A stretch of DNA of 13,227 nucleotides from JBEKHI01 sp050012355 (GTDB lineage: Bacteria > Actinomycetota > Actinomycetes > Streptosporangiales > Streptosporangiaceae). The stretch is taken from positions 1 to 13,227 of the forward strand of contig JBEKHI010000231.1 in the NCBI GenBank assembly GCA_050012355.1. The letters run 5' to 3'. This document shows positions 1 through 7,430 of this stretch, in pieces; position 1 is the stretch's first letter; every line of letters begins with the position of its first letter. Under the pieces are notes generated by a model that saw only the letters and a program-made list of their open reading frames with translations, was not told the origin of the DNA and searched no databases. A program made the translations under genes and the position numbers.

Positions 1-1
1 C

Positions 2-1363
2 CTGCTGAAGCTGTGGCGGGAGCGCGGCGGCGGCCGGGACGGCGCGGAACTGGCCGTCAAGCTGGCGGCGGCTCAGCTCGCGGACCTGGCGGGTGCCGGC
101 GAGCGGTTCCTGTCCGCGCTGACCGTGCCGGGCCGGGCCGACGTGCCCGAGCTCGGTCTGGTGGTGGCCGGCGCGCTCACCGCCCGCGGCGCGGCGACGC
201 TGGCGCCGGACGCCGTGACCGAGCCGCTGCTCCCGCACGACGCGGACGTGCTGCTCGAGTCGACCGGGGCCGACCTGGTGATCATCGAGGCGGCGGCGCT
301 GCTCGGCGGCGCCCCGTGGGCGTACGCGGCCGACCCGTCGGGCACCGACCGGGGACGCCGGCTGGCCAGGATGATCGTGATGGCCAGGTCGCTCGGGAAG
401 CCGGTGGTGTTCGTCAGGAACGTGCCACCGCACCTGCTCCCGTCGATGGACTGGATCGCTGGCTCGTGCGACGTGGTGACCGACGACGGGCTCGGCGTGC
501 AGCTCGCCAGCTTCAACCCGATCGGCGTCAAGCCGGACCGCGACAACGACCCGGTGTACGCGGGCGGCCGGGACCCACGCGAGTCCCCGACGACCCGTTC
601 GCTGCTCGACGCCATCACCAGCGACCTGGTGAGCGTGGCGGCGCCGCGCTCCTGGCGCGGGCTGCCCGAGTTCTACCGGCGGCACGCGCTGTTCGTCACG
701 GCCGACGCCGCCGCCGCCCGCGAGCAAGCGGCCTGCGGGGCGGCGGTGATCGAGCTGGCGTCCTATGCCGGCAATCCCGGCAAGCTGCGAGAAGACATCG
801 AGGCGGCCCGGGAGGCGGGCGCGCCGTCGCCGGCCGCGGTACGCGAGTCGCTGCGGGATATCTTCATGACGCACGCCTCCTCGGCCCGGCTGGCCGCGCT
901 CGCGTCGGCATCCGGGCTCGGCTCCGCGATCGTCGCGGGCCGCCGGATCGCGGTACTCGCGCAAGACTGGCAGGCGGCCGATCTCGCGACCTCGGTGCTG
1001 CGGCAGCGACTGCAGCCCGCCGAGGTCATCCTGGCCTCCGACGATCCCGGTGCCACCGCGGCGCTGAACCCGCTCACCGACCGGGGCATCGGCGTCCGCG
1101 TCGTCCCGGCCGGCGTCAACCCGGCGCCGTACGCGTCTGTCCCGTGGGTCGCCCCCTGGAAGGGGCTGACCGCCCCGGTCGCCGCCACCTACCTGCTCGA
1201 TCTCGCGGTCGCCCGCGAGTGCTCGCGGGCCGACGCGGTGGGCACCGGCGCGAGCGATTTCACCTACAGCGATTCGGTGGATCGCCCAGCACTGGCCCGC
1301 CGCGAGCTGCTCACCGCCGGGTTCCCCACTGGCAGCCGGTTTTTCACGATCACCGAGGAGTGA
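2..1363 (+). CDS. CgeB-like glycosyltransferase, 5' end outside the window
   Basis: The reading frame is open from base 2 to the TGA at 1361-1363, so the true start lies upstream and about 453 residues are visible. The first two thirds resemble the CgeB-like family: a stretch ending 'LESTGADLVIIEAAAL', then 'GKPVVFVRN', then a 'DVVTDDG' strand that matches the usual 'DHVFTTD' position, and a 'PEFYRRHALFVTADAAAAREQAACGAAVIEL' type segment typical of the donor-binding half of GT-B enzymes. From about base 940 a second module begins (RRIAVLAQDW...ATSVLRQ...PAEVILAS), resembling the degenerate GT2-like tail often fused to such proteins. The next gene starts 8 bases after the stop and its ribosome site lies inside this gene, so they are likely co-transcribed. 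The role is inferred as sugar transfer in surface polysaccharide synthesis; donor and acceptor are unknown. The family assignment is remote and made by eye. Confidence 0.65.
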   Translation: MLKLWRERGGGRDGAELAVKLAAAQLADLAGAGERFLSALTVPGRADVPELGLVVAGALTARGAATLAPDAVTEPLLPHDADVLLESTGADLVIIEAAALLGGAPWAYAADPSGTDRGRRLARMIVMARSLGKPVVFVRNVPPHLLPSMDWIAGSCDVVTDDGLGVQLASFNPIGVKPDRDNDPVYAGGRDPRESPTTRSLLDAITSDLVSVAAPRSWRGLPEFYRRHALFVTADAAAAREQAACGAAVIELASYAGNPGKLREDIEAAREAGAPSPAAVRESLRDIFMTHASSARLAALASASGLGSAIVAGRRIAVLAQDWQAADLATSVLRQRLQPAEVILASDDPGATAALNPLTDRGIGVRVVPAGVNPAPYASVPWVAPWKGLTAPVAATYLLDLAVARECSRADAVGTGASDFTYSDSVDRPALARRELLTAGFPTGSRFFTITEE

Positions 1364-1371
1364 CGCCCGCT

Positions 1372-3543
1372 ATGCCACGCGCCCTCGTCTACGGAGACGT
1401 CGACCTGAACTTGCTCGACGGCTCCGCCATCTGGCTGCAATCGGTGAGTCAGGCACTCGCTGCCGCCGGATGCGACGTCACGCTGCTGCTGAAAGCACCG
1501 ATCCGCACCGAGCGGCTGCTCGAGCCGCTGCGGCCGCTGGACGCGGTCACCATCCGTAGCCCGCACGCGGAGAAGCTGCCGGGCGCCGATCCCGAGGCGA
1601 ACCTGTCGGTGGCGACCGCGGTGGAGACGCTCGCGCTGCTCGACTCGGCGGACAAGTTCGACTTGGTCGTGCTGCGCGGCCGCGCGCTGGTCTCGACGGC
1701 CGCTGCCGACGGGCGTTTTGACGGCAGGCTGTGGTCCTACCTGACCGACGTGCCGCAGTCGGTGCCCGCTCTCACACCCGCCGCCGCCGATGACCTCACG
1801 ACGATCGCGAAGGCGTCGCGGTACCTGTTGTGCCAGACCGAGGAGCTGCGTTGCTTCCTGGAAGGCAGCGTCGCCGCGGCCTGCGGCAAGTGCGTGCTGT
1901 TCCCGCCGACGCTGCCGCCGTCTGACGGCATCCGGCGCCCCGACACACCGGCCGGGACGCCGCTGAAGCTGGTCTACACCGGGAAGTTCGCCCCGATGTG
2001 GAACACCTACGAGATGACCCAGTTGCCCGCCCTGCTGGCCAAACGCGGTATCACCGCCGAGGTGCACATGGTCGGCGACAAGGTGCACAACGACCCGTCC
2101 GATCCCGGCTACCAGGCCCGGATGCGCGGCGCGCTGGGTGAGGCTGACGGCGAGAACCACGACGGGGTGGTGTGGCACGGCGGGAAGCCGCGCGGCGAGG
2201 CGATGCGGATCGCGGCGTCCTGCGACATCGGGCTGAGCTGGCGGGACCCGGCGATGGACGCCTCGCTCGAGCTGTCCACCAAGGTGCTCGAGTTCGGCGC
2301 GCTCGGGCTGCCGGTGATCCTGAACCGCACCCCGATGCACGAGGCGCTGCTCGGCGCGGACTACCCGCTGTTCGCCGCGTCCTCCGATGATGTCGCCGAC
2401 GCGGCCGCCGCCGTGGCGGCGTCACCCGACTTGTTCCGGCTGGCGGCGGACCGGACCTCGACGGCCGCGGCCGGTTTCACGATGGAGCGCGCCGCGGAAC
2501 GGCTCCGCGTCTACCTGGACCGGGCGGTCTCGCTGGCGTCGACGTCCGACCCGGTCTTGAAAGTCGTCGTCGCCGGGCACGACCTGAAGTTCTTCAGCTC
2601 GCTGATCGACTACTTGCGGCTGCGGCCCGGCATCGAGATCCGGATTGACCAATGGCGCTCGCTCGGCGAGCACGACGTCGCGAAGTCGAAGGAACTCGCC
2701 GAGTGGGCCGACGTGGTCCTGTGCGAGTGGTGCACGCCCAACGCGGTCTGGTACTCCCGGCACGCCCCGCGCGGCACCCGGGTGGTCGTCCACCTGCACC
2801 GGTTCGAGCTGTACTCGCATTACCCGAGCCAGGTGAAGATCGGCAACGTGGAGCGCGTGGTGTGCGTCAGCGACCACTACACGCAGCTCACCCGGGAGCA
2901 CACCGGCTGGCCGTCCGACAAGGTGGTCACGATCCCGAACCCGCTCGACGTGCTGCAACTGGACCGTCCGAAGCTGGACGGCGCGCGGTTCCACCTGGGC
3001 TTCATCAGCATGGTGCCGTCCCGCAAACGGCTTGACCTGGCCCTCGACGTGCTTGAGGAGCTGCGGCGCGACGACGAGCGGTACCAGCTGTTCGTGAAGT
3101 CCAAGATGCCGTGGGAACTGTGGTGGGTCTGGAAGAATCCGGCCGAGCGCGAGCACTACGAGCAGGCGCTGCGCCGCGTCCAGCGGTCGCCGCTGCTGCG
3201 TGACGCGGTGGTGTTCGACGACGCCGGGCCCGATGTCGCGTCCTGGCTGCGCCGGGTCGGTTTCGTGTTGTCCACCAGCGACGACGAGTCGTTCCACGTC
3301 TCGCCCGCCGAGGGGATGTCGTCCCGCGCTGTTCCGGTGATCCGGCACTGGCCGGGCGCGGACACGATCTACGACAAGCGCTGGATCCACGACTCCCCGG
3401 TCGAGATGGCCGCGTATATCGCGTCCCTCAGCGACGACGACGCCTGGCGTAAGGCCGGTGACGAGGCGCACGACCAGGCGGCCGCGTCGTTTGAGTTCAC
3501 CTCGGTCGCGCGGGCCTGGGAGTCGTTGCTGCGGTGTACCTGA
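1372..3543 (+). CDS. Tandem (two-module) GT4-type glycosyltransferase
   Basis: This 723-residue protein starts at ATG 1372, preceded by GAGGAG at 1355-1360. The frame is open far upstream, but that part overlaps the previous gene and has no protein character. Two glycosyltransferase modules follow each other. Module 1 (about residues 1-385) has 'LVYTGKFAPMW', 'VHMVGDKVH' and the sugar-nucleotide-binding run 'ELSTKVLEFGALGLPVI' around residues 300-316. Module 2 (about 395-720) has 'VVHLHRFELY', 'VVCVSDHY', 'IPNPLD', 'GFISMVPSRKRLDLALD' and a classic E-x7-E motif (E639 and E647 in ESFHVSPAE). Both fit GT-B, family GT4-like retaining enzymes. Each module could add one sugar, so one polypeptide might make two successive linkages; that is inference. 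No membrane segment is seen, so it should act on the cytoplasmic side. The next gene overlaps its 3' end by 10 bases. Confidence 0.8.
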   Translation: MPRALVYGDVDLNLLDGSAIWLQSVSQALAAAGCDVTLLLKAPIRTERLLEPLRPLDAVTIRSPHAEKLPGADPEANLSVATAVETLALLDSADKFDLVVLRGRALVSTAAADGRFDGRLWSYLTDVPQSVPALTPAAADDLTTIAKASRYLLCQTEELRCFLEGSVAAACGKCVLFPPTLPPSDGIRRPDTPAGTPLKLVYTGKFAPMWNTYEMTQLPALLAKRGITAEVHMVGDKVHNDPSDPGYQARMRGALGEADGENHDGVVWHGGKPRGEAMRIAASCDIGLSWRDPAMDASLELSTKVLEFGALGLPVILNRTPMHEALLGADYPLFAASSDDVADAAAAVAASPDLFRLAADRTSTAAAGFTMERAAERLRVYLDRAVSLASTSDPVLKVVVAGHDLKFFSSLIDYLRLRPGIEIRIDQWRSLGEHDVAKSKELAEWADVVLCEWCTPNAVWYSRHAPRGTRVVVHLHRFELYSHYPSQVKIGNVERVVCVSDHYTQLTREHTGWPSDKVVTIPNPLDVLQLDRPKLDGARFHLGFISMVPSRKRLDLALDVLEELRRDDERYQLFVKSKMPWELWWVWKNPAEREHYEQALRRVQRSPLLRDAVVFDDAGPDVASWLRRVGFVLSTSDDESFHVSPAEGMSSRAVPVIRHWPGADTIYDKRWIHDSPVEMAAYIASLSDDDAWRKAGDEAHDQAAASFEFTSVARAWESLLRCT

Positions 3544-5030
3544 CGCTAGCGGTCAGCGGCCCGTCGTGTTCGTCGGTGGTCGAGGCGGCGCTTTCCGTCT
3601 CGCCGTCGCTCATGCCGGTGCCCGGCCCGCCCGCGGTCGCCTGGCGCGGGGCGCACGCCGCGCTGCTTACCTGGCCCGCCGTAGGTCCCGTGACGAGCTC
3701 GCACGCCGGAACAATCGTTGTCCATAACGACGCTTTCCAAACCCACACGGCCGCCACCCGGGTCGATCCCGTCTACCAGGCTTCCGTTGGCGACTGCGTC
3801 GTGCTGTCCGACCGGGCCACCTGGGCGGCGGCCGCCTGCGGGCCGTTGCGGGTCGACCCCCTGCTGATCTGCCAGTTGCTGAACGTGGGTTACCCGCTCG
3901 GATCGACGACAGCCTTCACCAGCGTCCGGGCCCTGCCGGGCACTCCGGCGTTGCCTGGCGCCCACTCTGTCGCCTCGGCGCTGGTGGCAGCCGTGCGACC
4001 GCTGGTGAAGTCGGACTCCCCCGTCGAGCTGTCACTGACCGGCGGCAAGGACAGCCGGCTGGTCGCGGCGGCGCTGGCCGTCGCGGGCGTTCCGTTCCGC
4101 GCCCGCACCCATGGCTTCGACACCCACCCGGATGTCGAGATCGCCGCCGCGCTAGCGGCGCGCCTCGGCGTCGAGCATGTCATCGCCACCCCGACCGCCC
4201 CGGGCGAGACGGCCGATCCGCTGCACCGGATCCGGTCGGCGGTCCTGGTCGGCGACGGCCTGATCTCCGCGTTCGAGAACGTCGGTTATCCCGATCCCCG
4301 GTTCTCCGACACGATCTCGGTCGGCGGCCACGGCGGCGAGATCCTCCGTGGCGGCTACGCCGAGGTGGCCGGTTCTCGTCGTACCCGCTCGCTGCCGCCG
4401 CCGTTCGCCTCCGACGGGATACAGCAGCTGGCCGGCTCCGCTGAGCTGCTGCGCCGGATGACCGCCCGCCGCGTCCGGCTGCTCCGCCCCGGCCCGGCCG
4501 CCGCTTATCTTTCGTCGCTGGGATCTTCTGCGGCCCTGTTCCGCCACGGTCCGCTCACCGCGCTGGACGACTTCTATCTGATCAACCGGGCGGGCCGCTG
4601 GTCGGCCGCTGCCCGGCAGGCCTACCTGCTCCGGCAGGAACTCGTGCAGCCGCTGTTTTCCGACGCGGTGGTCGCCGCCGCCCGGTCGGTGCCGATCCAG
4701 CAGCGTGTCTCCGGCCAGCTGACCCGCGACGCGACCGCCGAGCTCCGCCCCGACCTCCTAGAGATCCCCTACGCGGGTAAGTCCGGTGGCCCGAAGGTCT
4801 TCGACTGGCGCCGCGACCACGGCCCGGAGATCGCCGGATTCCTCCGCGACTACATCCTGTCCGCCGACCCGCTGTTCGACGTCGTAAGCCGCCCGGCGAT
4901 CACCCGCCTGCTGTCCCAGCCCCATCCCGACACCGGCACCGTCTGGGCGCTAGCCACCCTCGCCTGCCTGGTCACCGGCGACCACCGCAACGCCCGCGCC
5001 CCATCCCCCAAGCAGTATCCCGCCCAATAA
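3534..5030 (+). CDS. Asparagine synthase-like amidotransferase (PP-loop ATPase)
   Basis: This is a 498-residue protein from GTG 3534, overlapping the preceding gene by 10 bases, with GGGAG at 3518-3522 as the likely ribosome site. The synthetase half is clear: the ATP-pyrophosphatase loop 'SLTGGKDSR' at residues 167-175, followed by 'THGFDTHPDVEIAAALAARLGVEH', the second loop 'GGHGGEILRGGYAE', and the C-terminal 'VQPLFSD' and 'RPDLLEIPYAGKSG' segments. The first ~140 residues keep the back part of a glutaminase fold ('VVLSDRATWAAAACGPL', 'LLNVGYPLGSTTAFTSVRALPG'). However, there is no Cys at position 2 to act as the glutaminase nucleophile. It may use ammonia, a partner glutaminase or another amine. 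Homologues in polysaccharide clusters (for example WbpS-type proteins in O-antigen loci) are proposed to amidate sugar acids; its place directly after two glycosyltransferase genes suggests a similar job here. It is unlikely to be the housekeeping asparagine synthetase. Confidence 0.8.
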   Translation: MYLTLAVSGPSCSSVVEAALSVSPSLMPVPGPPAVAWRGAHAALLTWPAVGPVTSSHAGTIVVHNDAFQTHTAATRVDPVYQASVGDCVVLSDRATWAAAACGPLRVDPLLICQLLNVGYPLGSTTAFTSVRALPGTPALPGAHSVASALVAAVRPLVKSDSPVELSLTGGKDSRLVAAALAVAGVPFRARTHGFDTHPDVEIAAALAARLGVEHVIATPTAPGETADPLHRIRSAVLVGDGLISAFENVGYPDPRFSDTISVGGHGGEILRGGYAEVAGSRRTRSLPPPFASDGIQQLAGSAELLRRMTARRVRLLRPGPAAAYLSSLGSSAALFRHGPLTALDDFYLINRAGRWSAAARQAYLLRQELVQPLFSDAVVAAARSVPIQQRVSGQLTRDATAELRPDLLEIPYAGKSGGPKVFDWRRDHGPEIAGFLRDYILSADPLFDVVSRPAITRLLSQPHPDTGTVWALATLACLVTGDHRNARAPSPKQYPAQ

Positions 5031-5050
5031 CGCGCCCCCCGCCCCGCCCC

Positions 5051-5081
5051 AAAGGGCATCGATGTCACATCGCTGCCCCTT
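5051..5081 (+). terminator. Strong hairpin between amidotransferase and toroid genes (possible terminator)
   Basis: GGGCA (5054-5058) pairs with TGCCC (5074-5078), and inside it CGATGT (5060-5065) pairs with ACATCG (5067-5072). They are separated by a single T/C mismatch, with A-T pairs possible outside. It lies 20 bases after the stop of the amidotransferase gene. There is no T-run, so it would be a T-less hairpin terminator of the kind common in GC-rich actinobacteria, or an operator for the gene that starts 23 bases further on. Confidence 0.45.
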
Positions 5082-5091
5082 GGTGGCCGGG

Positions 5092-5103
5092 TAGCCTGCG
5101 GTC
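5092..5103 (+). promoter_or_regulatory. Leaderless-type -10 element for the toroid gene
   Basis: TAGCCT at 5092-5097 fits the actinobacterial -10 consensus TANNNT and is followed by only six bases before GTG 5104. Transcription would therefore begin at or next to the start codon. No Shine-Dalgarno sequence is present before this GTG, which agrees with a leaderless mRNA. The -35 region is not recognisable and overlaps the hairpin at 5051-5081. Confidence 0.5.
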
Positions 5104-6030
5104 GTGAGCGTGATCGACTGGCTGCTCGAGGGTGACGCCGCTATCCGCTGGCAGGTGCTGCGGGATCTCACCGACGCACCGGCTGGTGAGGTGGCGGCCG
5201 AGCGGGCCCGGGTGGAACACGAGGGCTGGGGTGCCAGGCTGCTGTCACTGGAGGATCCTGACGGCCTCTGGGACGGCGGGGCCTTCTTCCCGGCGTCCTA
5301 CCAGGGCGGCGAGCCGGGCCAGCCCTGGACGACCACCATGCACACGCTGCAGACCTTGCGACTGCTCGGGCTTGACCCGGCATCCCGCTCAGCCCGCCGT
5401 GCGATCCGGCTCGTCGCGGAAAACGCGCGCTGGGACCACGCCGGGCAACGGTACTTCGACGGGGAAGTCGAGCCGTGCATCAACGGCAGGACGATCGAGA
5501 CCGGGGCGTACCTCGGACAGGACGTCGAAGCGATCGTCGAGCGGATCCTGACCGAGCGACTCGCTGACGGCGGCTGGAACTGCGAGGCCGAGAACGGATC
5601 GGTGCGGTCCTCCTTCCACACGACGATCAACGTGCTGGACGGTCTGCTCGAGTTCGAGCGTGCGACTGGAGGGTCCGCGCGACTGCGCGCTGCCCGCCGC
5701 GGCGGCGAGGAGTACCTGCTCGAGCGAGGCCTGTTCCGCCGCAAGAGCACCGGAGCCGTCGTGCAGCAGGCGTACCTGGAGTTCGCGTTCCCGTACTACT
5801 GGCACTACGACGTGCTGCGTGTGCTGGACTACTTCCGAGCGTCAGGCGCGGACCCCGACCCCCGGATGGCGGAGGCGGTAGCGGTCGTGCGGTCAAAGCA
5901 GCAGCCCGACGGCCGCTGGTCGCTCGACCGGGTTTACCCAGGCCGCGTCCATTTCGACCTCGAGGACGAGGGCACGCCGAGCCGGTGGAACACCCTCCGG
6001 GCGCTCAGGGTGCTCAAGTGGTGGGACTAG
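5104..6030 (+). CDS. Squalene-cyclase-like alpha/alpha-toroid protein
   Basis: This is a 308-residue protein starting at GTG 5104 (a leaderless -10 supports this start; GTG 5110 is the alternative). It has the repeated helical hairpins of the terpenoid-cyclase/prenyltransferase fold. 'DPDGLWDGGAFFPASYQGG', 'LADGGWNCEAENGSVRSSFHTTINVLDGLLEFERATGG' and 'QQPDGRWSLDRVYPGRVHFDLEDEGTPSRWNTLRALRVLKWW' each carry a turn (DG-W) followed by a helix. Such proteins are often labelled 'squalene cyclase', but this one is about half the length of a real squalene-hopene cyclase. I see no DxDD catalytic motif, no canonical QW repeat set and no hopanoid genes nearby. It is therefore better called a toroid-fold protein of unknown function. 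It has no signal peptide. Its TAG overlaps the stop of the minus-strand gene at 6027-6203. Confidence 0.8.
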   Translation: MSVIDWLLEGDAAIRWQVLRDLTDAPAGEVAAERARVEHEGWGARLLSLEDPDGLWDGGAFFPASYQGGEPGQPWTTTMHTLQTLRLLGLDPASRSARRAIRLVAENARWDHAGQRYFDGEVEPCINGRTIETGAYLGQDVEAIVERILTERLADGGWNCEAENGSVRSSFHTTINVLDGLLEFERATGGSARLRAARRGGEEYLLERGLFRRKSTGAVVQQAYLEFAFPYYWHYDVLRVLDYFRASGADPDPRMAEAVAVVRSKQQPDGRWSLDRVYPGRVHFDLEDEGTPSRWNTLRALRVLKWWD

Positions 6031-6203
6031 ACCTCTCCTCGCTCCCCGTCAGCACGACGCATCCAGGGGTCGAGCAGGAGGAACGCGATGGCCAGGACCA
6101 GGTCGGCGATCCCGATGACCACGTTGACCACATTGAACGGCTGGAGGCCGGTCAGCAGCACCGCGATCCCCAGCGCCGCCATGCAGCTGGAAGCTATCCG
6201 CAT
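6027..6203 (-). CDS. Small two-helix membrane protein (58 aa), hypothetical
   Basis: A short minus-strand frame runs from ATG (6201-6203) to TAG (6027-6029) and encodes 58 residues. Residues about 7-20 (CMAALGIAVLLTGL) and 24-45 (NVVNVVIGIADLVLAIAFLLLD) form two hydrophobic segments, and the tail 'PWMRRADGERGEV' is positively charged near the membrane. An in-frame stop lies just upstream of the ATG, so this start is the only reasonable one. AAGG lies about 10 bases upstream as a weak ribosome site. Third codon positions are mostly G or C after the first few codons, as expected for a real gene here. Its stop overlaps the stop of the toroid gene on the other strand by 3 bases. I do not recognise the family; the function is unknown. 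Confidence 0.6.
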   Translation of the reverse strand: MRIASSCMAALGIAVLLTGLQPFNVVNVVIGIADLVLAIAFLLLDPWMRRADGERGEV

Positions 6204-6396
6204 GACGCGCCAGCCTTAATCATTAGCTCGAGCCTCAGGTACTGACCGGCTTCCTTATTGCGCGGACTGCCGGGCGCTCGCTCATGTTCATCACGATAGC
6301 GACGCGGCCTGGCGGTAAACCTTGCCTGGCCAGGAGCTGTGCATACACCATAGGCGGATGCGAGGGAGACCACGCGGTTCAAGCGAGGAGACGCCG
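6204..6396. other. Divergent spacer between small membrane protein and four-helix protein
   Basis: The 193-base spacer must hold promoters for both directions. TTGCCT (6322-6327) and TACACC (6344-6349), 16 bases apart, are a weak promoter guess for the plus-strand gene. No repeat or RNA gene is evident. Confidence 0.3.
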
Positions 6397-7302
6397 ATGC
6401 CGCAAGCGCCAGCACGGCGGGATAGCGGCACGTCACCGGATGTTGCCAAACTCGTCCTGCTGCATCACCGGCGACGCGGGTGGGCCTGGGTGGCTATCGG
6501 CAGCGCGATCGGCCTCCTGGTGTATGCGGGGATCGACGTAAACCTGTTCGCGAACCTCACCGGGACGGCGGAAACTCTAAGCATTATCCCGGTCCTCGTG
6601 TTGCTCGCTCTGGCGCTGGCCGGGCTAGTTGTCGTAATAGTCGATACATCACGCATTCACCGCGCCGATGCGGCTGCCCAGATGAGCGCGAAGGGCCGCG
6701 TTTCGCATTACCCGCTGTACGCTCACGCGCATCGCTATCCGCCACACCATCGAGGCAGCTGGGTATTCGCCATCGTCATGCTCGTCGCGATGACTGGTTT
6801 CACCGTGGCTCTGCTGCCCGCCCAGGTGAACTCGTGGGCATATGTGCTCGGCGCGGAGAACTCTGGCACCTTCAACCCGGTGTCATACAGTCAGGCCTGC
6901 CGCAACTTTTCCCGGGGCGGCAGCGGCTGCACCATCGTGACCGAAGGCTATCTATCCACAAGCGGCGCGCACGTCACCTGGAGCACCCAGGTGCCACTCG
7001 GCCAGCCGATCAATGTCCGCGACCCGGTATGGGCGTGGGGCTACGGGCGGAATCTCACCCGTAGCGACGGCACGGCGATCGCGTCAATCATCGCGGGCCT
7101 GTTCTTCGATGGTGTAACCCTCCTGCTGCTGTATGTCCTCGTCGTGCTGGTGCGAGAGGGGCCGGTGCGGCGAAGCCAGCGGACGCCGGTGCCCGCTGGC
7201 GCGAATCCGGGCGGAGTCCGGCAAACGCATCCTCCCGATCGCGGTCACCACGGAAGCGGGGCTCGCCGCCCGGCCCGCCGAGGAAAAGGTAAGCGGCGCT
7301 GA
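6397..7302 (+). CDS. Four-helix membrane protein of unknown function
   Basis: The start ATG 6397 is chosen because GAGGAG at 6385-6390 sits six bases before it; the frame is open to 6322 but that part reads as non-coding. The 301-residue product has four likely membrane helices (about residues 28-46, 61-82, 121-141 and 226-252). Between helices 2 and 3 is a His/Tyr-rich loop (HYPLYAHAHRYPPHH, 104-118). Between helices 3 and 4 is an ~85-residue domain, probably extracytoplasmic, with two cysteines (C168 and C178) that could form a disulfide. The last ~45 residues are Arg/Pro/Gly-rich and have weaker coding bias than another frame over the same bases, so the 3' end may be altered by a frameshift. 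I do not recognise the family. Confidence 0.75.
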   Translation: MPQAPARRDSGTSPDVAKLVLLHHRRRGWAWVAIGSAIGLLVYAGIDVNLFANLTGTAETLSIIPVLVLLALALAGLVVVIVDTSRIHRADAAAQMSAKGRVSHYPLYAHAHRYPPHHRGSWVFAIVMLVAMTGFTVALLPAQVNSWAYVLGAENSGTFNPVSYSQACRNFSRGGSGCTIVTEGYLSTSGAHVTWSTQVPLGQPINVRDPVWAWGYGRNLTRSDGTAIASIIAGLFFDGVTLLLLYVLVVLVREGPVRRSQRTPVPAGANPGGVRQTHPPDRGHHGSGARRPARRGKGKRR

Positions 7303-7397
7303 CGACCTCGAGGCCTTCCGGGGCCAGCCTGCAAAGCATGGACGACAAGGTTTTCGCCGACCAAGCCAGTATTCCGGCGGTCGCCAGCCAGTGGCTC
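7303..7397 (+). other. Possible frameshifted tail or gene remnant
   Basis: After the TGA at 7300-7302, a protein-like stretch continues in other frames. The +2 frame over about 7195-7325 reads 'RILPIAVTTEAGLAARPAEEKV'-like helix with high G/C at third positions. Then the +3 frame from about 7326 reads 'SLQSMDDKVFADQASIPAV' and ends 'SQWLAQAGIR' at TAG 7395-7397. No start with a ribosome site is seen. It could be the decayed or frameshifted end of the membrane-protein gene before it, or chance. Confidence 0.3.
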
Positions 7398-7430
7398 GCC
7401 CAGGCTGGCATTCGGTAGCTCGGCCGACGG

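Noticed and set aside
13..1371. Long open frame upstream of and in phase with the tandem glycosyltransferase gene
   Set aside because: It overlaps the CgeB-like gene in another frame, is Arg/Gly/Ala-rich, and has no ribosome site at its start; ATG 1372 has one.
1264..3471. Two long minus-strand frames (1264-2340 and 2422-3471)
   Set aside because: They lie wholly opposite well-supported glycosyltransferase modules and show only Arg/Pro/Gly-rich composition, a normal artefact of high-GC DNA.
3534..5030. Housekeeping asparagine synthetase AsnB
   Set aside because: The N-terminal Cys nucleophile is missing, the PP-loop is TGGKDSR rather than SGGLDSS, and the gene is coupled to glycosyltransferases.
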